The notes: generated by a model not told the origin, from the letters alone. A DNA stretch of 64,000 nt from Melioribacteraceae bacterium (GCA_021740785.1 JAIOZI010000002.1:47680-111679); one strand, 5' to 3'. Shown: positions 1 to 9,524, counted from the first letter of the stretch. Numbers and translations: made by a program.

Positions 1-25
1 AATAAATTTTTTGCCGTTGGCTGCT

Positions 26-202
26 CATAAAATGTTTTATTAAAACATTTTATGTTGCGGGATTAACCCCGACAATTTGTAAGAAAAATATTTTATTCAA
101 ATAACGAATTCCAAAATTTCTATATGGCTAAGTATTTGATACTTCTCAACTTACAAATTGTCGGCCCGAAGGGCAGATTTTCCAATGGAAAATCTGGGTT
201 AA
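26..202. repeat. Nested palindromes in non-coding DNA
   Basis: This stretch has no convincing ORF but a dense set of inverted repeats. Positions 26-39 and 41-54 are perfect 14-bp arms around one central base. Positions 69-83 and 150-164 are perfect 15-bp arms 66 bp apart. Positions 174-183 and 187-196 are 10-bp arms with a 3-nt loop. A short outer pair (63-69 with 196-202) encloses the last two. The arrangement suggests a folded RNA or a repetitive intergenic element. I cannot tell which from one copy. The rest of 1-262 shows nothing else I recognise. Confidence 0.6.
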
Positions 203-262
203 ATGACTTTGAACAATATTTACGACAATCAATGTCTATGAATGATTCAAATGACATTAAAT

Positions 263-298
263 AAAAAAACCCGGCATCTAAAATAGAAACCGGGCTTT
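263..298 (-). terminator. Rho-independent terminator after ahcY
   Basis: Arms CCCGG (270-274) and CCGGG (290-294) enclose a 15-nt loop. On the minus strand the hairpin is followed by seven T residues (complement of 263-269). It lies about 25 bp beyond the ahcY stop, so it closes the nucleotidyltransferase-metK-ahcY transcription unit. Confidence 0.8.
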
Positions 299-319
299 AA
301 TTTTATCAGTCAACCGGAA

Positions 320-1597
320 TTATGTTCCGGCGCTGTAATCATCCATGTATACTTTTTGTTCTTTTGTCAGCCTGTCGATTTTATAACCCATAGTTTTCAA
401 TTTGATTCCGGCAATTTCCTGATCTTGTTCAAAAGGAATGTCAATTACTTCAGGATCCAAACGGATACCTTCTTTATCGTATTGTGCAAGTCTTATTTGC
501 GACATAAATTGATTTGCAAAAGACATATCCATTACTTCGGAAGGATGACCTTCGGCGGCGGCAAGATTTACGAGTCTGCCCTGAGCCAACAAGTAAACTC
601 TTCTCCCGTCTTTCATTGTATATTCTTCGTTGTTTGCTCTAACGGTACGTTTTGATTTTTTCAATTTTTCAAGATCTTCAATATTTATCTCACAGTCATA
701 ATGACCGGTATTACAGATAATCGCACCGTCTCTCATTTTGTCAAAATGTTTTTTGATGATAATATCTTTTACGCCGGTAGCTGTTATAAAAATATCTCCA
801 ATCTTTGCGGCTTGATCCATCGGCATAACCGTGAAACCTTCAAGAGTAGCTTTTAGAGCGGCGGTAGGTTTTACTTCGGTTACAATTACATTAGCGCCCA
901 TACCGGCAGCCCTCATTGCAACTCCGCGTCCGCAATGACCGAAACCAGCAACTACAAAATTCTTACCTGCGAGCAGAACTGAAGTAGCTCTCAAAATACC
1001 GTCAATTGAAGATTGCCCGGTACCGTAAACGTTATCGAAATCCCATTTTGTTTCAGCGTCGTTAACTGCAACAACAGGATAGAGTAATTTTTTATCAGCC
1101 GCCATTGCACGAAGCCTGTGAACGCCGGTTGTTGTTTCTTCCGTTCCGCCGATAATATTTTCTGCTAATTTTCTGTGCTTGTTGTGTACGGTAAAAATTA
1201 AATCAGCGCCGTCATCCAATGTTAGGTTAGGTTTCATATCAAGAGTTCTGTCTATCGACCAATAAAACTCTTTAACATTCTGACCATGCCATGCATAAAT
1301 TTCAGTTCCGTTCTTTGCCAACGCAGCGGCAATATCATCCTGTGTTGAAAGAGGATTACAACCGCTCCAGCTTATTTGTGCACCGGCAGATCTTAAAGTT
1401 TCAACAAGCACAGCAGTTTCCTTTGTTACATGAAGGCAGCCGGCAATTTTAAAACCTTTCAAAGGTTTGGTCTTGGAATACTTTTCACGCAAAGCCATCA
1501 TCACCGGCATTCTAGACTCAGCCCACTCAATTCTTTTTCTACCATCATCAGCAAGTTTAATATCACGAACTTTGTATTTCCCTTTTTTATAATCCAT
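320..1597 (-). CDS. ahcY: Adenosylhomocysteinase
   Basis: The enzyme hydrolyses S-adenosylhomocysteine to adenosine and homocysteine in the cytoplasm, recycling the by-product of SAM-dependent methylation. The 425-aa protein has the family landmarks GGTEETTTG (about residue 150), VNDAETK, YGTGQSSIDGI and the NAD-binding loop GFGHCGRG. The Cys in that loop and the absence of the ~40-aa insert found in many proteobacterial enzymes resemble the shorter archaeal/thermophile-type form. The start ATG is preceded by AAGGAG at a slightly long spacing. It lies 19 bp downstream of metK on the same strand, so two consecutive SAM-cycle steps are probably co-transcribed. Identification is secure. Confidence 0.97.
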   Translation of the reverse strand: MDYKKGKYKVRDIKLADDGRKRIEWAESRMPVMMALREKYSKTKPLKGFKIAGCLHVTKETAVLVETLRSAGAQISWSGCNPLSTQDDIAAALAKNGTEIYAWHGQNVKEFYWSIDRTLDMKPNLTLDDGADLIFTVHNKHRKLAENIIGGTEETTTGVHRLRAMAADKKLLYPVVAVNDAETKWDFDNVYGTGQSSIDGILRATSVLLAGKNFVVAGFGHCGRGVAMRAAGMGANVIVTEVKPTAALKATLEGFTVMPMDQAAKIGDIFITATGVKDIIIKKHFDKMRDGAIICNTGHYDCEINIEDLEKLKKSKRTVRANNEEYTMKDGRRVYLLAQGRLVNLAAAEGHPSEVMDMSFANQFMSQIRLAQYDKEGIRLDPEVIDIPFEQDQEIAGIKLKTMGYKIDRLTKEQKVYMDDYSAGT

Positions 1598-1616
1598 TAT
1601 TTTTACTAACTCCTTT

Positions 1617-2762
1617 TTATCTTATATATTTTTTAAATGTATCAACTAAATCCAATTGCTCCCAAGTAAATTCTTTTTCTTTTCTACCGAAGTGACCGTA
1701 AGAAGAAGTTTTTTGGAAAATCGGCTGGCGTAATTTTAACCGTTTGATAATGCCGTTTGGTGTAAGGTCAACTTCCTTTTCAATCATTTTGGAAATTTCT
1801 GCATCAGGAATAACACCGGTTCCTTTTGTATCTACATAAATTGAAACCGGATCTTTAACGCCAATAGCATAACTTACTTGAACAAGGCATTCTTTTGCAA
1901 GCTTAGCTGCGACGACATTTTTTGCAATATGCCGGGCAGCATAAGTTGCACTTCGGTCAACTTTGGAAGGATCTTTGCCCGAGAACGCCCCGCCTCCGTG
2001 GGGAGCCCATCCGCCGTAGGTGTCAACAATAATTTTTCGTCCGGTTAAACCACTGTCTCCATGCGGTCCGCCGATCTCAAATCTACCGGTAGGATTCACA
2101 AAATATTTTGTATTCTTATCCAAATATTTTGCCGGGATAACTTTTTTAATTACTTGTTCAATTACGTCTTTCTTGATCTTTGATTGTTTTACTTTTGCAT
2201 CGTGTTGGGTTGATATCACAACTGCATCAACTCTTAGAGGTTTATGATTTTCGTCATATTCAATAGTAACCTGTGATTTGGAATCAGGTCTTAAGTAAGG
2301 CATGCTGCTGTTTTTCTTTTTCCTGATATCAGCCAGCTTCTTAACGAGTTTGTGTGCGTACATAATCGGCATCGGCATGTATTCGGGAGTTTGATCGCAA
2401 GCATAACCAAACATGATTCCCTGATCTCCTGCCCCGCCGGTATCAACGCCCATTGCAATATCGGATGATTGTGAATGTATTGCGTTCAGCACGCCGCATG
2501 ATTCGGAATCAAATTTATATTCCGCTTTCGTATAACCAATTTTGCGAATAGTATCGCGTACAATAGTTTCAACATCGATGTATGAGTTAGTTGTAACTTC
2601 ACCGCCGACGACAACTAAACCGGTCGTTACAAAAGTCTCGCAAGCGACCCTGGCGTTTGGATCTTCCGCGAAAATTGCATCCAAAACACCGTCTGATATT
2701 GCATCACAGACTTTATCGGGATGACCTTCGGAAACAGATTCTGAAGTGAATAAGTATGACAT
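1617..2762 (-). CDS. metK: S-adenosylmethionine synthetase
   Basis: The enzyme makes S-adenosylmethionine from methionine and ATP. The 381-aa protein carries the ATP/methionine motifs [13 protein letters not shown] near the N-terminus, [12 protein letters not shown] (residues ~110-121) and the P-loop-like [16 protein letters not shown] in the C-terminal third. A TGGAG ribosome site sits just upstream of the ATG. It lies between the sugar nucleotidyltransferase (22 bp upstream) and ahcY (19 bp downstream), all on the minus strand. I saw no SAM riboswitch in the spacer above the operon. Confidence 0.98.
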   Translation of the reverse strand: MSYLFTSESVSEGHPDKVCDAISDGVLDAIFAEDPNARVACETFVTTGLVVVGGEVTTNSYIDVETIVRDTIRKIGYTKAEYKFDSESCGVLNAIHSQSSDIAMGVDTGGAGDQGIMFGYACDQTPEYMPMPIMYAHKLVKKLADIRKKKNSSMPYLRPDSKSQVTIEYDENHKPLRVDAVVISTQHDAKVKQSKIKKDVIEQVIKKVIPAKYLDKNTKYFVNPTGRFEIGGPHGDSGLTGRKIIVDTYGGWAPHGGGAFSGKDPSKVDRSATYAARHIAKNVVAAKLAKECLVQVSYAIGVKDPVSIYVDTKGTGVIPDAEISKMIEKEVDLTPNGIIKRLKLRQPIFQKTSSYGHFGRKEKEFTWEQLDLVDTFKKYIR

Positions 2763-2784
2763 TTATTCTCCAGTATATTATTAA

Positions 2785-3762
2785 TTAATAAAATTCAATT
2801 TCGGACGAGTCGCCCGCATTTAATTTTTTATAGTTGCCCTTTATTACCGCATTGCTGCCGATTATTGAATCGCTCAGCATTGATTTATAAACTTTCGCGC
2901 CTGAGCTTATTATAGAGTTTTTTACGATTGAATCCTCGATAACACAATCATCAGAGATTGTAGCATACGGACCGAGAACAGAATTTTTTACCGTCGCAGT
3001 TTCAGCAATAAAAACAGGGTGATTAATTACAACGTTTTCAACTTTTCTGTTAGTTCCGTTTTTATCAAGTAAATATCTATTAGTTGAAAGAAGAGTCTCG
3101 GGCTTACCACAATCGTACCAGCCTTCAACCGGGAAGGTTGTAACCTTTTCACCTTTATCAATCATTATCTGCAATGCATCGGTAAGTTGAAGCTCGCCTT
3201 TTGTTCGGATATCTTTTTCTATAAGTTCATTAAGACTTTCAACAAGTAGCTTTTGATTCCTGATATAATACAAACCGACTAGAGCAAGTTTCGATATCGG
3301 TTCTTTCGGTTTCTCTACTAACCTTTCAATCGCTCCGTCTTTCATTACTGCTACACCGAACCGACTTGGATCTGCAACTTCCTTAACTCCAAGAGCTGTC
3401 TTTTTAACTTCGAGTACACTTTTAATATCAACATCAAAAACAGTGTCACCGAGAATTATAAAAATTTCATCGTCATCAAAAGTAGGAACTGCAGTATATA
3501 TTGCATGACCAAGTCCGAGCATTTCTTCCTGAACTACGAAATCGGATTTAATTGAAGGGTAATTATCCTGAACATATTTTTGAATCATATCACCCAGATA
3601 CCCAACAACAAAGGTAGCTTTGTGGATTCCGTCGTCTAAAAGTTTGTCTAGAATATGTCCGAGAATTGCTTTGCCGCCAACGTTCAACAATACTTTTGGT
3701 AATGAATATGTATGAGGTTTGAGTCTTGTTCCGAACCCAGCAACAGGAATAACTGCTCGCAT
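2785..3762 (-). CDS. Sugar-1-phosphate nucleotidyltransferase with left-handed beta-helix tail
   Basis: This is a nucleotidyltransferase that activates a hexose-1-phosphate to an NDP-sugar for cell-surface glycan synthesis. The N-terminal two-thirds (1-~235) is an RmlA/UGPase-type Rossmann domain with the signature VIPVAGFGTRLKPHTYSLPK and a metal-site LGDT motif near residue 107. Residues ~245-310 form hexapeptide repeats (VFIAETATV, SVLGPYATI, SIISSGAKV, SIIGSNAVI), a left-handed beta-helix as in long-form glucose-1-phosphate thymidylyltransferase-like proteins. The nucleotide (UTP or dTTP) cannot be told from sequence. It is the first gene of the ahcY operon; the functional link to SAM recycling is unclear. 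Confidence 0.88.
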   Translation of the reverse strand: MRAVIPVAGFGTRLKPHTYSLPKVLLNVGGKAILGHILDKLLDDGIHKATFVVGYLGDMIQKYVQDNYPSIKSDFVVQEEMLGLGHAIYTAVPTFDDDEIFIILGDTVFDVDIKSVLEVKKTALGVKEVADPSRFGVAVMKDGAIERLVEKPKEPISKLALVGLYYIRNQKLLVESLNELIEKDIRTKGELQLTDALQIMIDKGEKVTTFPVEGWYDCGKPETLLSTNRYLLDKNGTNRKVENVVINHPVFIAETATVKNSVLGPYATISDDCVIEDSIVKNSIISSGAKVYKSMLSDSIIGSNAVIKGNYKKLNAGDSSEIEFY

Positions 3763-3868
3763 AAATTTGCCTTATTTTTTCAATATAAATTGCTAAATTA
3801 CAGAAAACCTTTTCTATTATCAAATTAATGTATCTTCAAAAAAAATAATGATTTAGAGCGATCGAACA

Positions 3869-4816
3869 ATGAACATTAAAAACAGAGTTACCGAACTGTT
3901 CGGAATCAAATACCCGGTAATACAAGCCGGTATGGTTTGGGTTTCCGGGTGGAAATTAGCATCGGCTGTTTCTAATAAAGGCGGACTCGGTTTAATCGGC
4001 GCCGGTTCAATGAAACCGGACCTGCTCCATGAGCACATCAGAAAATGTGAAGCTGCAACAAATCAACCGTTTGGAATAAACCTGCCGTTGTTAAGAAAAG
4101 ATGCCGAAGATTTGGCGAATGTTATAATCGATAATAATATTAAAATTGTTTTTTCGTCGGCTGGTAATCCTGCCAAATTTATTGAAAAATTCAAATCACA
4201 TAATATCACCGTTGTTCATGTTGTCCCTTCAATTAAACATGCATTAAAAGCTGAGTCTGTTGGATGTGATGCAGTTGTTGCCGAGGGAGTTGAAGCGGGC
4301 GGACATAATGGTATTGATGAGTTAACAACATTCACTCTTGTTCCTCAAGTTGTTGATGCAGTTCACATTCCCGTTATTGCCGCGGGAGGAATTGCAGATG
4401 GAAGAGGAATTGCTGCAGCACTCGCACTTGGAGCCGAAGGAGTTCAGATCGGAACACGTTTCGCGGTAACTGAAGAATCTTCGGCACATATTAATTATAA
4501 GAACCGTGTTTGTAATGCCGGCGACCGTGATACAACCTTAGTATTGAAAAAAATCGGAATGGCTAGAATGCTGAAGAATGAATTCAGCAGAAGAGTTCAA
4601 ACCGCCGAGGCTAATGGTGCAGATGAAACAATACTGACTGAATTGCTCGGAGAAAAACGTGAACGGCTGGGAATTTTTGAAGGTGATGAAAATGAAGGTA
4701 TGATGGAAGCCGGACAAGGATCGGGAGTAATTACCGAAATTCTTACTGTTGATCAGGTCTTTGATTTATTGATCGACGGTTTTAATGAATCAATTAATAA
4801 AATATTCCACCGGTAA
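3869..4816 (+). CDS. Nitronate monooxygenase / FabK-like FMN protein
   Basis: This is a cytoplasmic TIM-barrel flavoprotein of the nitronate monooxygenase/enoyl-ACP reductase II family. The 315-aa chain begins with the family signature KYPVIQAGMVWVSGWKLA. It has the conserved EGVEAGGHNG loop with its histidine near residue 147, followed by the phosphate-binding PVIAAGGIADGRG and GAEGVQIGTRF segments. These bind FMN. Sequence alone does not decide between oxidation of nitronates and NAD(P)H-dependent enoyl-ACP reduction (FabK). No fatty-acid synthesis genes are adjacent, so I prefer nitronate monooxygenase-like. The upstream ribosome site is weak. It is divergent from the metK operon, with a 106-bp shared spacer. 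Confidence 0.85.
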   Translation: MNIKNRVTELFGIKYPVIQAGMVWVSGWKLASAVSNKGGLGLIGAGSMKPDLLHEHIRKCEAATNQPFGINLPLLRKDAEDLANVIIDNNIKIVFSSAGNPAKFIEKFKSHNITVVHVVPSIKHALKAESVGCDAVVAEGVEAGGHNGIDELTTFTLVPQVVDAVHIPVIAAGGIADGRGIAAALALGAEGVQIGTRFAVTEESSAHINYKNRVCNAGDRDTTLVLKKIGMARMLKNEFSRRVQTAEANGADETILTELLGEKRERLGIFEGDENEGMMEAGQGSGVITEILTVDQVFDLLIDGFNESINKIFHR

Positions 4817-4970
4817 ATGTCGATTTTAAAATAACGGAGTGTATGATATAGATAACACCAAGTGTCCGAAATTTATTGTAGTTTTCAGCATTAAAAATAT
4901 TCTTTATCTTTTCTAAGAAAGTTTTATTAAATTTAATTCCAAACTGCATCATTGATAAATTTCTAAGTTT

Positions 4971-5684
4971 ATGAACGATACTACAAATAGTAATACACTT
5001 GATTTCACATTTAAATTTGTCTTCGATGACAAAAGCGAAAAGGTGTTTGATGTTCATATCGAACCCAAAACCCTTTCTTTATTACGAAGCGATGATTCTA
5101 CACCTCCTGAATGGACTAAGCTGGATAATTTCAAATGTTCACATTGCCCGTTGAATTCTGATGAATTTAAGTACTGTCCTGTTGCGGTTAACCTGAAAGA
5201 TATTATTAATTTTTTTAGTGATACACCTTCATATGAAAAAGTGAATATTGAAGTTGTTGCTGAAGAGAGAACGTATAAAAAATATACATCTATTCAATCA
5301 GGTGTAAGCAGTTTGATTGGAGTATTAATGGTAACCAGCGGCTGCCCCGTCATGGGAAAATTAAAACCGCTGATAAGATTTCATCTTCCGTTTGCTTCTA
5401 TTGAGGAAACGGAATTCAGAGCGTTCGCTTTTTATCTTATCAAACAATTTATCAAACTGAAGAAAGGTGATGAACCTGATTGGAGTATGAAAGGACTTGT
5501 AAAAATATATGAGGATATTCATAAACTCAATCAGAATGTTTGTGAAAAAATTGCCGACCTTGAAGCTCAAGACGCAAGTATTAATGCGGTTGTTGTTCTC
5601 AATAACTTTGCCGATTCGGTTACGTTTACAATTGATGAAGACGATATCGCCCACCTCGAGGAATTATTTAAAGATTTTGCTTAA
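4971..5684 (+). CDS. Conserved-looking protein of unknown function, Cys-rich motif
   Basis: I do not recognise this family with confidence. The 237-aa protein is acidic, has no signal peptide or membrane segment, and is probably cytoplasmic. Residues ~48-65 contain CSHCPLNSDEFKYCPVAV, a C-x2-C-x10-C cluster that could bind metal or a cofactor. A fourth cysteine lies in TSGCPVMGKLKP (~residue 125), followed by FHLPFASIEETEFRAFAFYL. The second half is mostly helical. It sits alone between the FabK-like gene and dxr. Even composition across the frame and a full-length open frame support a real gene. Confidence 0.7.
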   Translation: MNDTTNSNTLDFTFKFVFDDKSEKVFDVHIEPKTLSLLRSDDSTPPEWTKLDNFKCSHCPLNSDEFKYCPVAVNLKDIINFFSDTPSYEKVNIEVVAEERTYKKYTSIQSGVSSLIGVLMVTSGCPVMGKLKPLIRFHLPFASIEETEFRAFAFYLIKQFIKLKKGDEPDWSMKGLVKIYEDIHKLNQNVCEKIADLEAQDASINAVVVLNNFADSVTFTIDEDDIAHLEELFKDFA

Positions 5685-5835
5685 TTCTTTAGACTTAACC
5701 CACTTTTAAGACAGTTATCGAATTTCTTTCGTATATTTAATGTTCTTGATTCAACACACTGGCTGGCAAACTAACTTATTGTTGTAAAACCAAATAGTTC
5801 GTCCAATATTGTAAAACGGAATTTATTTTACTATC

Positions 5836-6981
5836 ATGAAAAAAATATGTGTTTTAGGATCGACAGGCTCTATAGGCGTTAATACGCTGCAGGTAATTGA
5901 TGAGTTCCCGGGTGAATTTGAGGTAGTCGGATTAACGGTTAACAACAATATAACCTTGCTGGAAAAGCAGATTGAAAAGTATCATCCGAAAATGGTAGTA
6001 GTTAGAGATTCTCGAAAGGCTCGTGATCTTAAAAAAAAAATGGGGAATAGATGTGAAGTTCTGACGGGAGATGAAGGATTAATCGAGATTACTAAAAATC
6101 TCGATTATGATATTTTGTTGTCGTCGTTGGTTGGATTTGCAGGACTTTCTCCAACAATAGAAGGAATTAAGAGAAATAAAAGAATTGCTCTTGCTAATAA
6201 AGAAACTTTAGTTGCTGCCGGACAAATAATTGAACAGTTGATGAAAAAGCATGATGCAGAAATTATACCTGTTGATAGTGAACACAGTGCTATCTTTCAA
6301 TGTTTAGTTGGTGAAAAGAATGATGAAATTCTTAAATTGATTTTAACTGCTTCCGGCGGACCTTTTTTAAGTAAAAGTTTAGATGAATTTAATAAAATCA
6401 CGGTTGAGCAGGCGCTGGCTCATCCGAATTGGAAAATGGGTAACAAAATTACAATTGATTCAGCAACTATGATGAACAAAGGATTGGAAGTGATTGAAGC
6501 TCACTGGCTTTTTAATCTGCCTCCCGAGAAGATTGATGTAATAGTGCATCCTCAATCGATAATTCATTCATTTGTTGAATTTATTGACGGATCAATTAAA
6601 GCGCAATTAAGTCTGCCGGATATGAAACTCCCCATTCAATACGCGTTATCATATCCACATAGATTTGACAGCAATTTTGTTGAAACGAAGCTGCATGAAA
6701 TTCAAAATCTCAGTTTTCAACAGCCCGATTTAAATAAATTTAGATGCCTTCAACTTGCATACGATGCTCTTGATTTGGGCGGTAACGCAGCGTGTGCCTT
6801 AAATGCAGCAAATGAAATTGCGGTAAATAATTTTTTGGAAAGAAAAATCAGTTTTGATAGAATCCCGGATTTGATAGAAGAAGCTCTTAATAAAGCCGAA
6901 CATGTTTCCGATCCGGATTTGGAAACAATTTTTGAAACTGATCGTCAAACAAGATTATTAGTACAAAATATTTTGAATTGA
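5836..6981 (+). CDS. dxr: 1-deoxy-D-xylulose 5-phosphate reductoisomerase
   Basis: The enzyme converts DXP to methylerythritol phosphate with NADPH, the first committed step of the non-mevalonate isoprenoid pathway. The 381-aa protein begins with the NADPH loop GSTGSIGVNTLQVI. It contains NKETLVAAG, the metal-site PVDSEHSAIFQ (~residues 148-158), LTASGGPF, and the long catalytic block HPNWKMGNKITIDSATMMNK. All expected active-site residues are visible. It is followed 14 bp later by rseP, an order common in bacteria, and the pair is probably co-transcribed up to the terminator at 8359-8387. Confidence 0.98.
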   Translation: MKKICVLGSTGSIGVNTLQVIDEFPGEFEVVGLTVNNNITLLEKQIEKYHPKMVVVRDSRKARDLKKKMGNRCEVLTGDEGLIEITKNLDYDILLSSLVGFAGLSPTIEGIKRNKRIALANKETLVAAGQIIEQLMKKHDAEIIPVDSEHSAIFQCLVGEKNDEILKLILTASGGPFLSKSLDEFNKITVEQALAHPNWKMGNKITIDSATMMNKGLEVIEAHWLFNLPPEKIDVIVHPQSIIHSFVEFIDGSIKAQLSLPDMKLPIQYALSYPHRFDSNFVETKLHEIQNLSFQQPDLNKFRCLQLAYDALDLGGNAACALNAANEIAVNNFLERKISFDRIPDLIEEALNKAEHVSDPDLETIFETDRQTRLLVQNILN

Positions 6982-6995
6982 TTTAGAAGGGGAAT

Positions 6996-8351
6996 ATGGA
7001 TTATATAATTTATTTTATAATCACTATTGGTATTTTAGTTTTTGTGCATGAATTCGGGCATTTCGCGGCTGCAAAATTATCAGGGATGCGTGCCGATGTA
7101 TTTGCCATTGGTTTTGGAAAAAGACTTTTTGGTTATAACAAGATCAACGGTTTTACAATGGGCGATCTCCCAAAAGATTTCGATACACAAGGGCATACTG
7201 ATTATAGATTATGTTTACTGCCGCTCGGCGGTTATGTTAAAATTGCAGGAATGGTTGATGAAAGTTTCGATACGGAATTTGCAAACTCGGAACCAAAACC
7301 ATACGAGTTCAGGGCAAAGCCTACCTATAAAAAACTCTTCGTTATTACCGCAGGCGTAATGATGAATCTCACACTTACTGTTTTAATTTTCTGGGGGATG
7401 AATTATTTCCAAGGGAAACAGATAATCGATACAACGGAAATTGGATATATCGAGCAAACTTCTGTTGCGGCGGAGATGGGATTTGAAACAGGGGATAAAG
7501 TTATTTCAATCAATGATAAGGAGATTAACAATTGGGATGATGTTGTAAATATTTTTCTAAATCAAAATCTCGGAACTACTTTCCCGGTTACAGTTAAAAG
7601 AAATAATGAAATTATTCAATTGATGGTAGATGGTACTGTTATACCGAAAGCATCTCAGCAAACTTTCTTTCTGCCGTTCGGTAATACGCGTCCATTTGTT
7701 AGCGAGGTTATGAAGAATTCACCGGCGGAAGAGGCAGGCATTCAATCAGGAGACATGTTTATATCGATTGAAAATGAGAAGGTTAATAATGTACATGATG
7801 TTGCAAGAATTGTTTCGGCAAACCCGGAAAATAAATTAAACGTTGTTGTATTACGCGGTGAGGATACTGTAAAAACATCAGTTTCACCGGGAATGGAAGG
7901 TAAGATAGGTGTATATCATTACGATACGTATGTCGGTCCGATTGTCTATAAAACTTATGGATTCTTCGATTCATTTTATAACAGTTTGGCGAATGTTGCA
8001 AACTACACATATGTAACATTTAGTATGTTGGAAAATGTTATCCGCGGAAATATTGAATTCAGCAGCGCATTCGGCGGACCTGTAAAAATCGCTCAGATAG
8101 CCGTCAGATCAGCCGATAGCGGGATTTCCTCTTTTTTGTATTTTCTTGCGGCTTTAAGTTTAAGTCTGGCAATTATAAACATTCTGCCATTCCCTGTGCT
8201 AGACGGCGGACACTTTGTAATAATATTAGTTGAAGGAATTTTGAGAAGAGAACTTCCTATTAAAATTAAAATTGCAATTCAAAATTTCGGATTTGTAGTT
8301 TTACTTCTGCTTATGGCATTTATAATTTATAAAGATATTGTAAGTTTTTGA
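6996..8351 (+). CDS. rseP: RseP-type site-2 metalloprotease
   Basis: This is an inner-membrane zinc protease for regulated intramembrane proteolysis, typically of anti-sigma factors and remnant signal peptides. Zinc ligands lie in the first membrane segment as HEFGH (residue ~19), with the third ligand in the C-terminal NILPFPVLDGGHF. Two PDZ domains lie between (around EMGFETGDKVISINDKEI and EEAGIQSGDMFISIENEKV). The 451-aa length and four hydrophobic segments fit the family. An AGAAGGGGA-like ribosome site precedes the ATG. The minus-strand ECF sigma/anti-sigma operon ending just across the terminator could supply a substrate, but that link is inference only. Confidence 0.96.
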   Translation: MDYIIYFIITIGILVFVHEFGHFAAAKLSGMRADVFAIGFGKRLFGYNKINGFTMGDLPKDFDTQGHTDYRLCLLPLGGYVKIAGMVDESFDTEFANSEPKPYEFRAKPTYKKLFVITAGVMMNLTLTVLIFWGMNYFQGKQIIDTTEIGYIEQTSVAAEMGFETGDKVISINDKEINNWDDVVNIFLNQNLGTTFPVTVKRNNEIIQLMVDGTVIPKASQQTFFLPFGNTRPFVSEVMKNSPAEEAGIQSGDMFISIENEKVNNVHDVARIVSANPENKLNVVVLRGEDTVKTSVSPGMEGKIGVYHYDTYVGPIVYKTYGFFDSFYNSLANVANYTYVTFSMLENVIRGNIEFSSAFGGPVKIAQIAVRSADSGISSFLYFLAALSLSLAIINILPFPVLDGGHFVIILVEGILRRELPIKIKIAIQNFGFVVLLLLMAFIIYKDIVSF

Positions 8352-8358
8352 TGATAAT

Positions 8359-8387
8359 AAAAAGGAGTTCACTTCGAACTCCTTTTT
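8359..8387. terminator. Bidirectional terminator between rseP and the TonB-domain gene
   Basis: Perfect 12-bp arms (8359-8370 and 8376-8387) enclose a 5-nt loop. The stem runs A-tract, GGAGTTC, GAACTCC, T-tract, so it gives a U-run on either strand. It lies 8 bp past the rseP stop and between convergent genes. Confidence 0.9.
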
Positions 8388-8441
8388 TGTTGGGGCTGAC
8401 CGTAAATCATTTAATCCCCCCGGTTAAATGACAATCTGATT

Positions 8442-8810
8442 TTAACTCAACTTAAACATTACCGGGATAGTCACTTCGGCTTTTACTTTTTTCCCATCCT
8501 TTTCGCCCGGAGTAAATTTAGTTTTCATAATTGCGGCTTCTGCTGCATCATCTAATGCTTTGCCTGCACTCTTAATAACTTCCGTTGAAATTACTTCTCC
8601 CTTTTCTGAAACGACAGCTTTCACTATTACCTTGCCTTCAATTCCCTCTTTAACAGCGCTTTCCGGGTAAACTACATTTTTCATAATTGCTTTAATTCCC
8701 CCAACCGGAAACGGCTGCTTATCCAGATCATCCTGTGCCGATGATATATTGCTTGCAGCTATCATTACTAAAAGTACAACCGCAAGAATTGATTTGATAC
8801 GTTTTAACAT
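8442..8810 (-). CDS. Secreted TonB C-terminal domain protein
   Basis: The 122-aa protein has an N-terminal signal peptide (1-~25, ending ASNISSAQ), then a single TonB C-terminal domain (~30-122) with GGIKAIMKNVVYPESA, GIEGKVIVKAVVSEKGEV and the closing KFTPGEKDGKKVKAEVTIPV. Classical TonB has a cytoplasmic-membrane anchor and a proline-rich spacer; both are missing, so this is not a normal energy transducer. It may be periplasmic or envelope-bound. It is the last gene of the sigma/anti-sigma/lipoprotein operon, 11 bp from its upstream neighbour, which carries the same domain. Confidence 0.85.
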   Translation of the reverse strand: MLKRIKSILAVVLLVMIAASNISSAQDDLDKQPFPVGGIKAIMKNVVYPESAVKEGIEGKVIVKAVVSEKGEVISTEVIKSAGKALDDAAEAAIMKTKFTPGEKDGKKVKAEVTIPVMFKLS

Positions 8811-8821
8811 ATTGCTTCTCC

Positions 8822-9517
8822 TTATTTTAATTGGAATTTAATTGGAATTGCTATCTGAGTTTTTACCGGGATCCCATCCTTTTTACCCGGTGTAAACTTA
8901 ACTTTTGACACAGCTTCAATCGCAGCGGAATCGAGTGCGGGGTGAGAACTTTTTAGTATTACTAGTTTATCAACATTCCCTTCTTCATTGATAAATACAT
9001 TCAAAAAAACCTTTCCTTCAATTCCAGCTTTTTTTGCCTCTTCCGGGTAAATTACGTTTTTTGCAATTTCATTTATTCCACCGATTGGTTCTGGCAGTTT
9101 CTCTACGGAGGTAAGGTACTCGCTTCCGGGGTAATTCCACCGTAGCTGACTTTTGACATTCATGCCCTTTCTTTTTGCCGGTGTGAATTTTTCGTCTTCT
9201 AATTCATTAATGATAAGCCGGTTTACTTCATCAGTTTTTCCGCTTTCAATAATTATTATCTTATCCAATTCACCCGTTTCACTGATAAGCAGGTTAGCCT
9301 TAAAATCAGAATCTTTTAATTCATCAACATTTTCGAGTGCGAGTTTAAGTTTTTCCGCAAATGATATCCCATCTTCAGATTCAATAAATGATGCTGCAAT
9401 CTCAACATTATCCGCAGTGTAGTAATCGCTAATATTTATGACTTTATCACTGCTGTTTTCATCTCCGCAGCTAACAAACAAAATGATAATTGATAAAATC
9501 ATTATAAATTTTTTCAT
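8822..9517 (-). CDS. Lipoprotein with tandem TonB-like C-terminal domains
   Basis: The 231-aa protein begins with a lipoprotein signal peptide with lipobox FVSCGDE, so it is probably anchored in the envelope. Residues ~135-231 form a clear TonB C-terminal domain (GGINEIAKNVIYPEEA, EGKVFLNVFINEEGNV, KFTPGKKDGIPV). Residues ~60-130 look like a degenerate first copy (LISETGELDKIIIIESG, KFTPAKRKGMNV). It has no proline-rich linker or transmembrane anchor. It sits 7 bp downstream of the anti-sigma gene and 11 bp before the single-domain homologue, suggesting duplication and joint regulation by the ECF sigma factor. Confidence 0.8.
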   Translation of the reverse strand: MKKFIMILSIIILFVSCGDENSSDKVINISDYYTADNVEIAASFIESEDGISFAEKLKLALENVDELKDSDFKANLLISETGELDKIIIIESGKTDEVNRLIINELEDEKFTPAKRKGMNVKSQLRWNYPGSEYLTSVEKLPEPIGGINEIAKNVIYPEEAKKAGIEGKVFLNVFINEEGNVDKLVILKSSHPALDSAAIEAVSKVKFTPGKKDGIPVKTQIAIPIKFQLK

Positions 9518-9524
9518 GATAACC

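Noticed and set aside
63..202. Integron attC site
   Set aside because: The right end GTTAAAT fits the R-box form, but the left GATTAAC does not match RYYYAAC and no integrase or cassette array is present.
2763..3868. SAM riboswitch controlling metK/ahcY
   Set aside because: The spacers above metK (22 bp) and above the operon (106 bp) are too short and show no matching helices.
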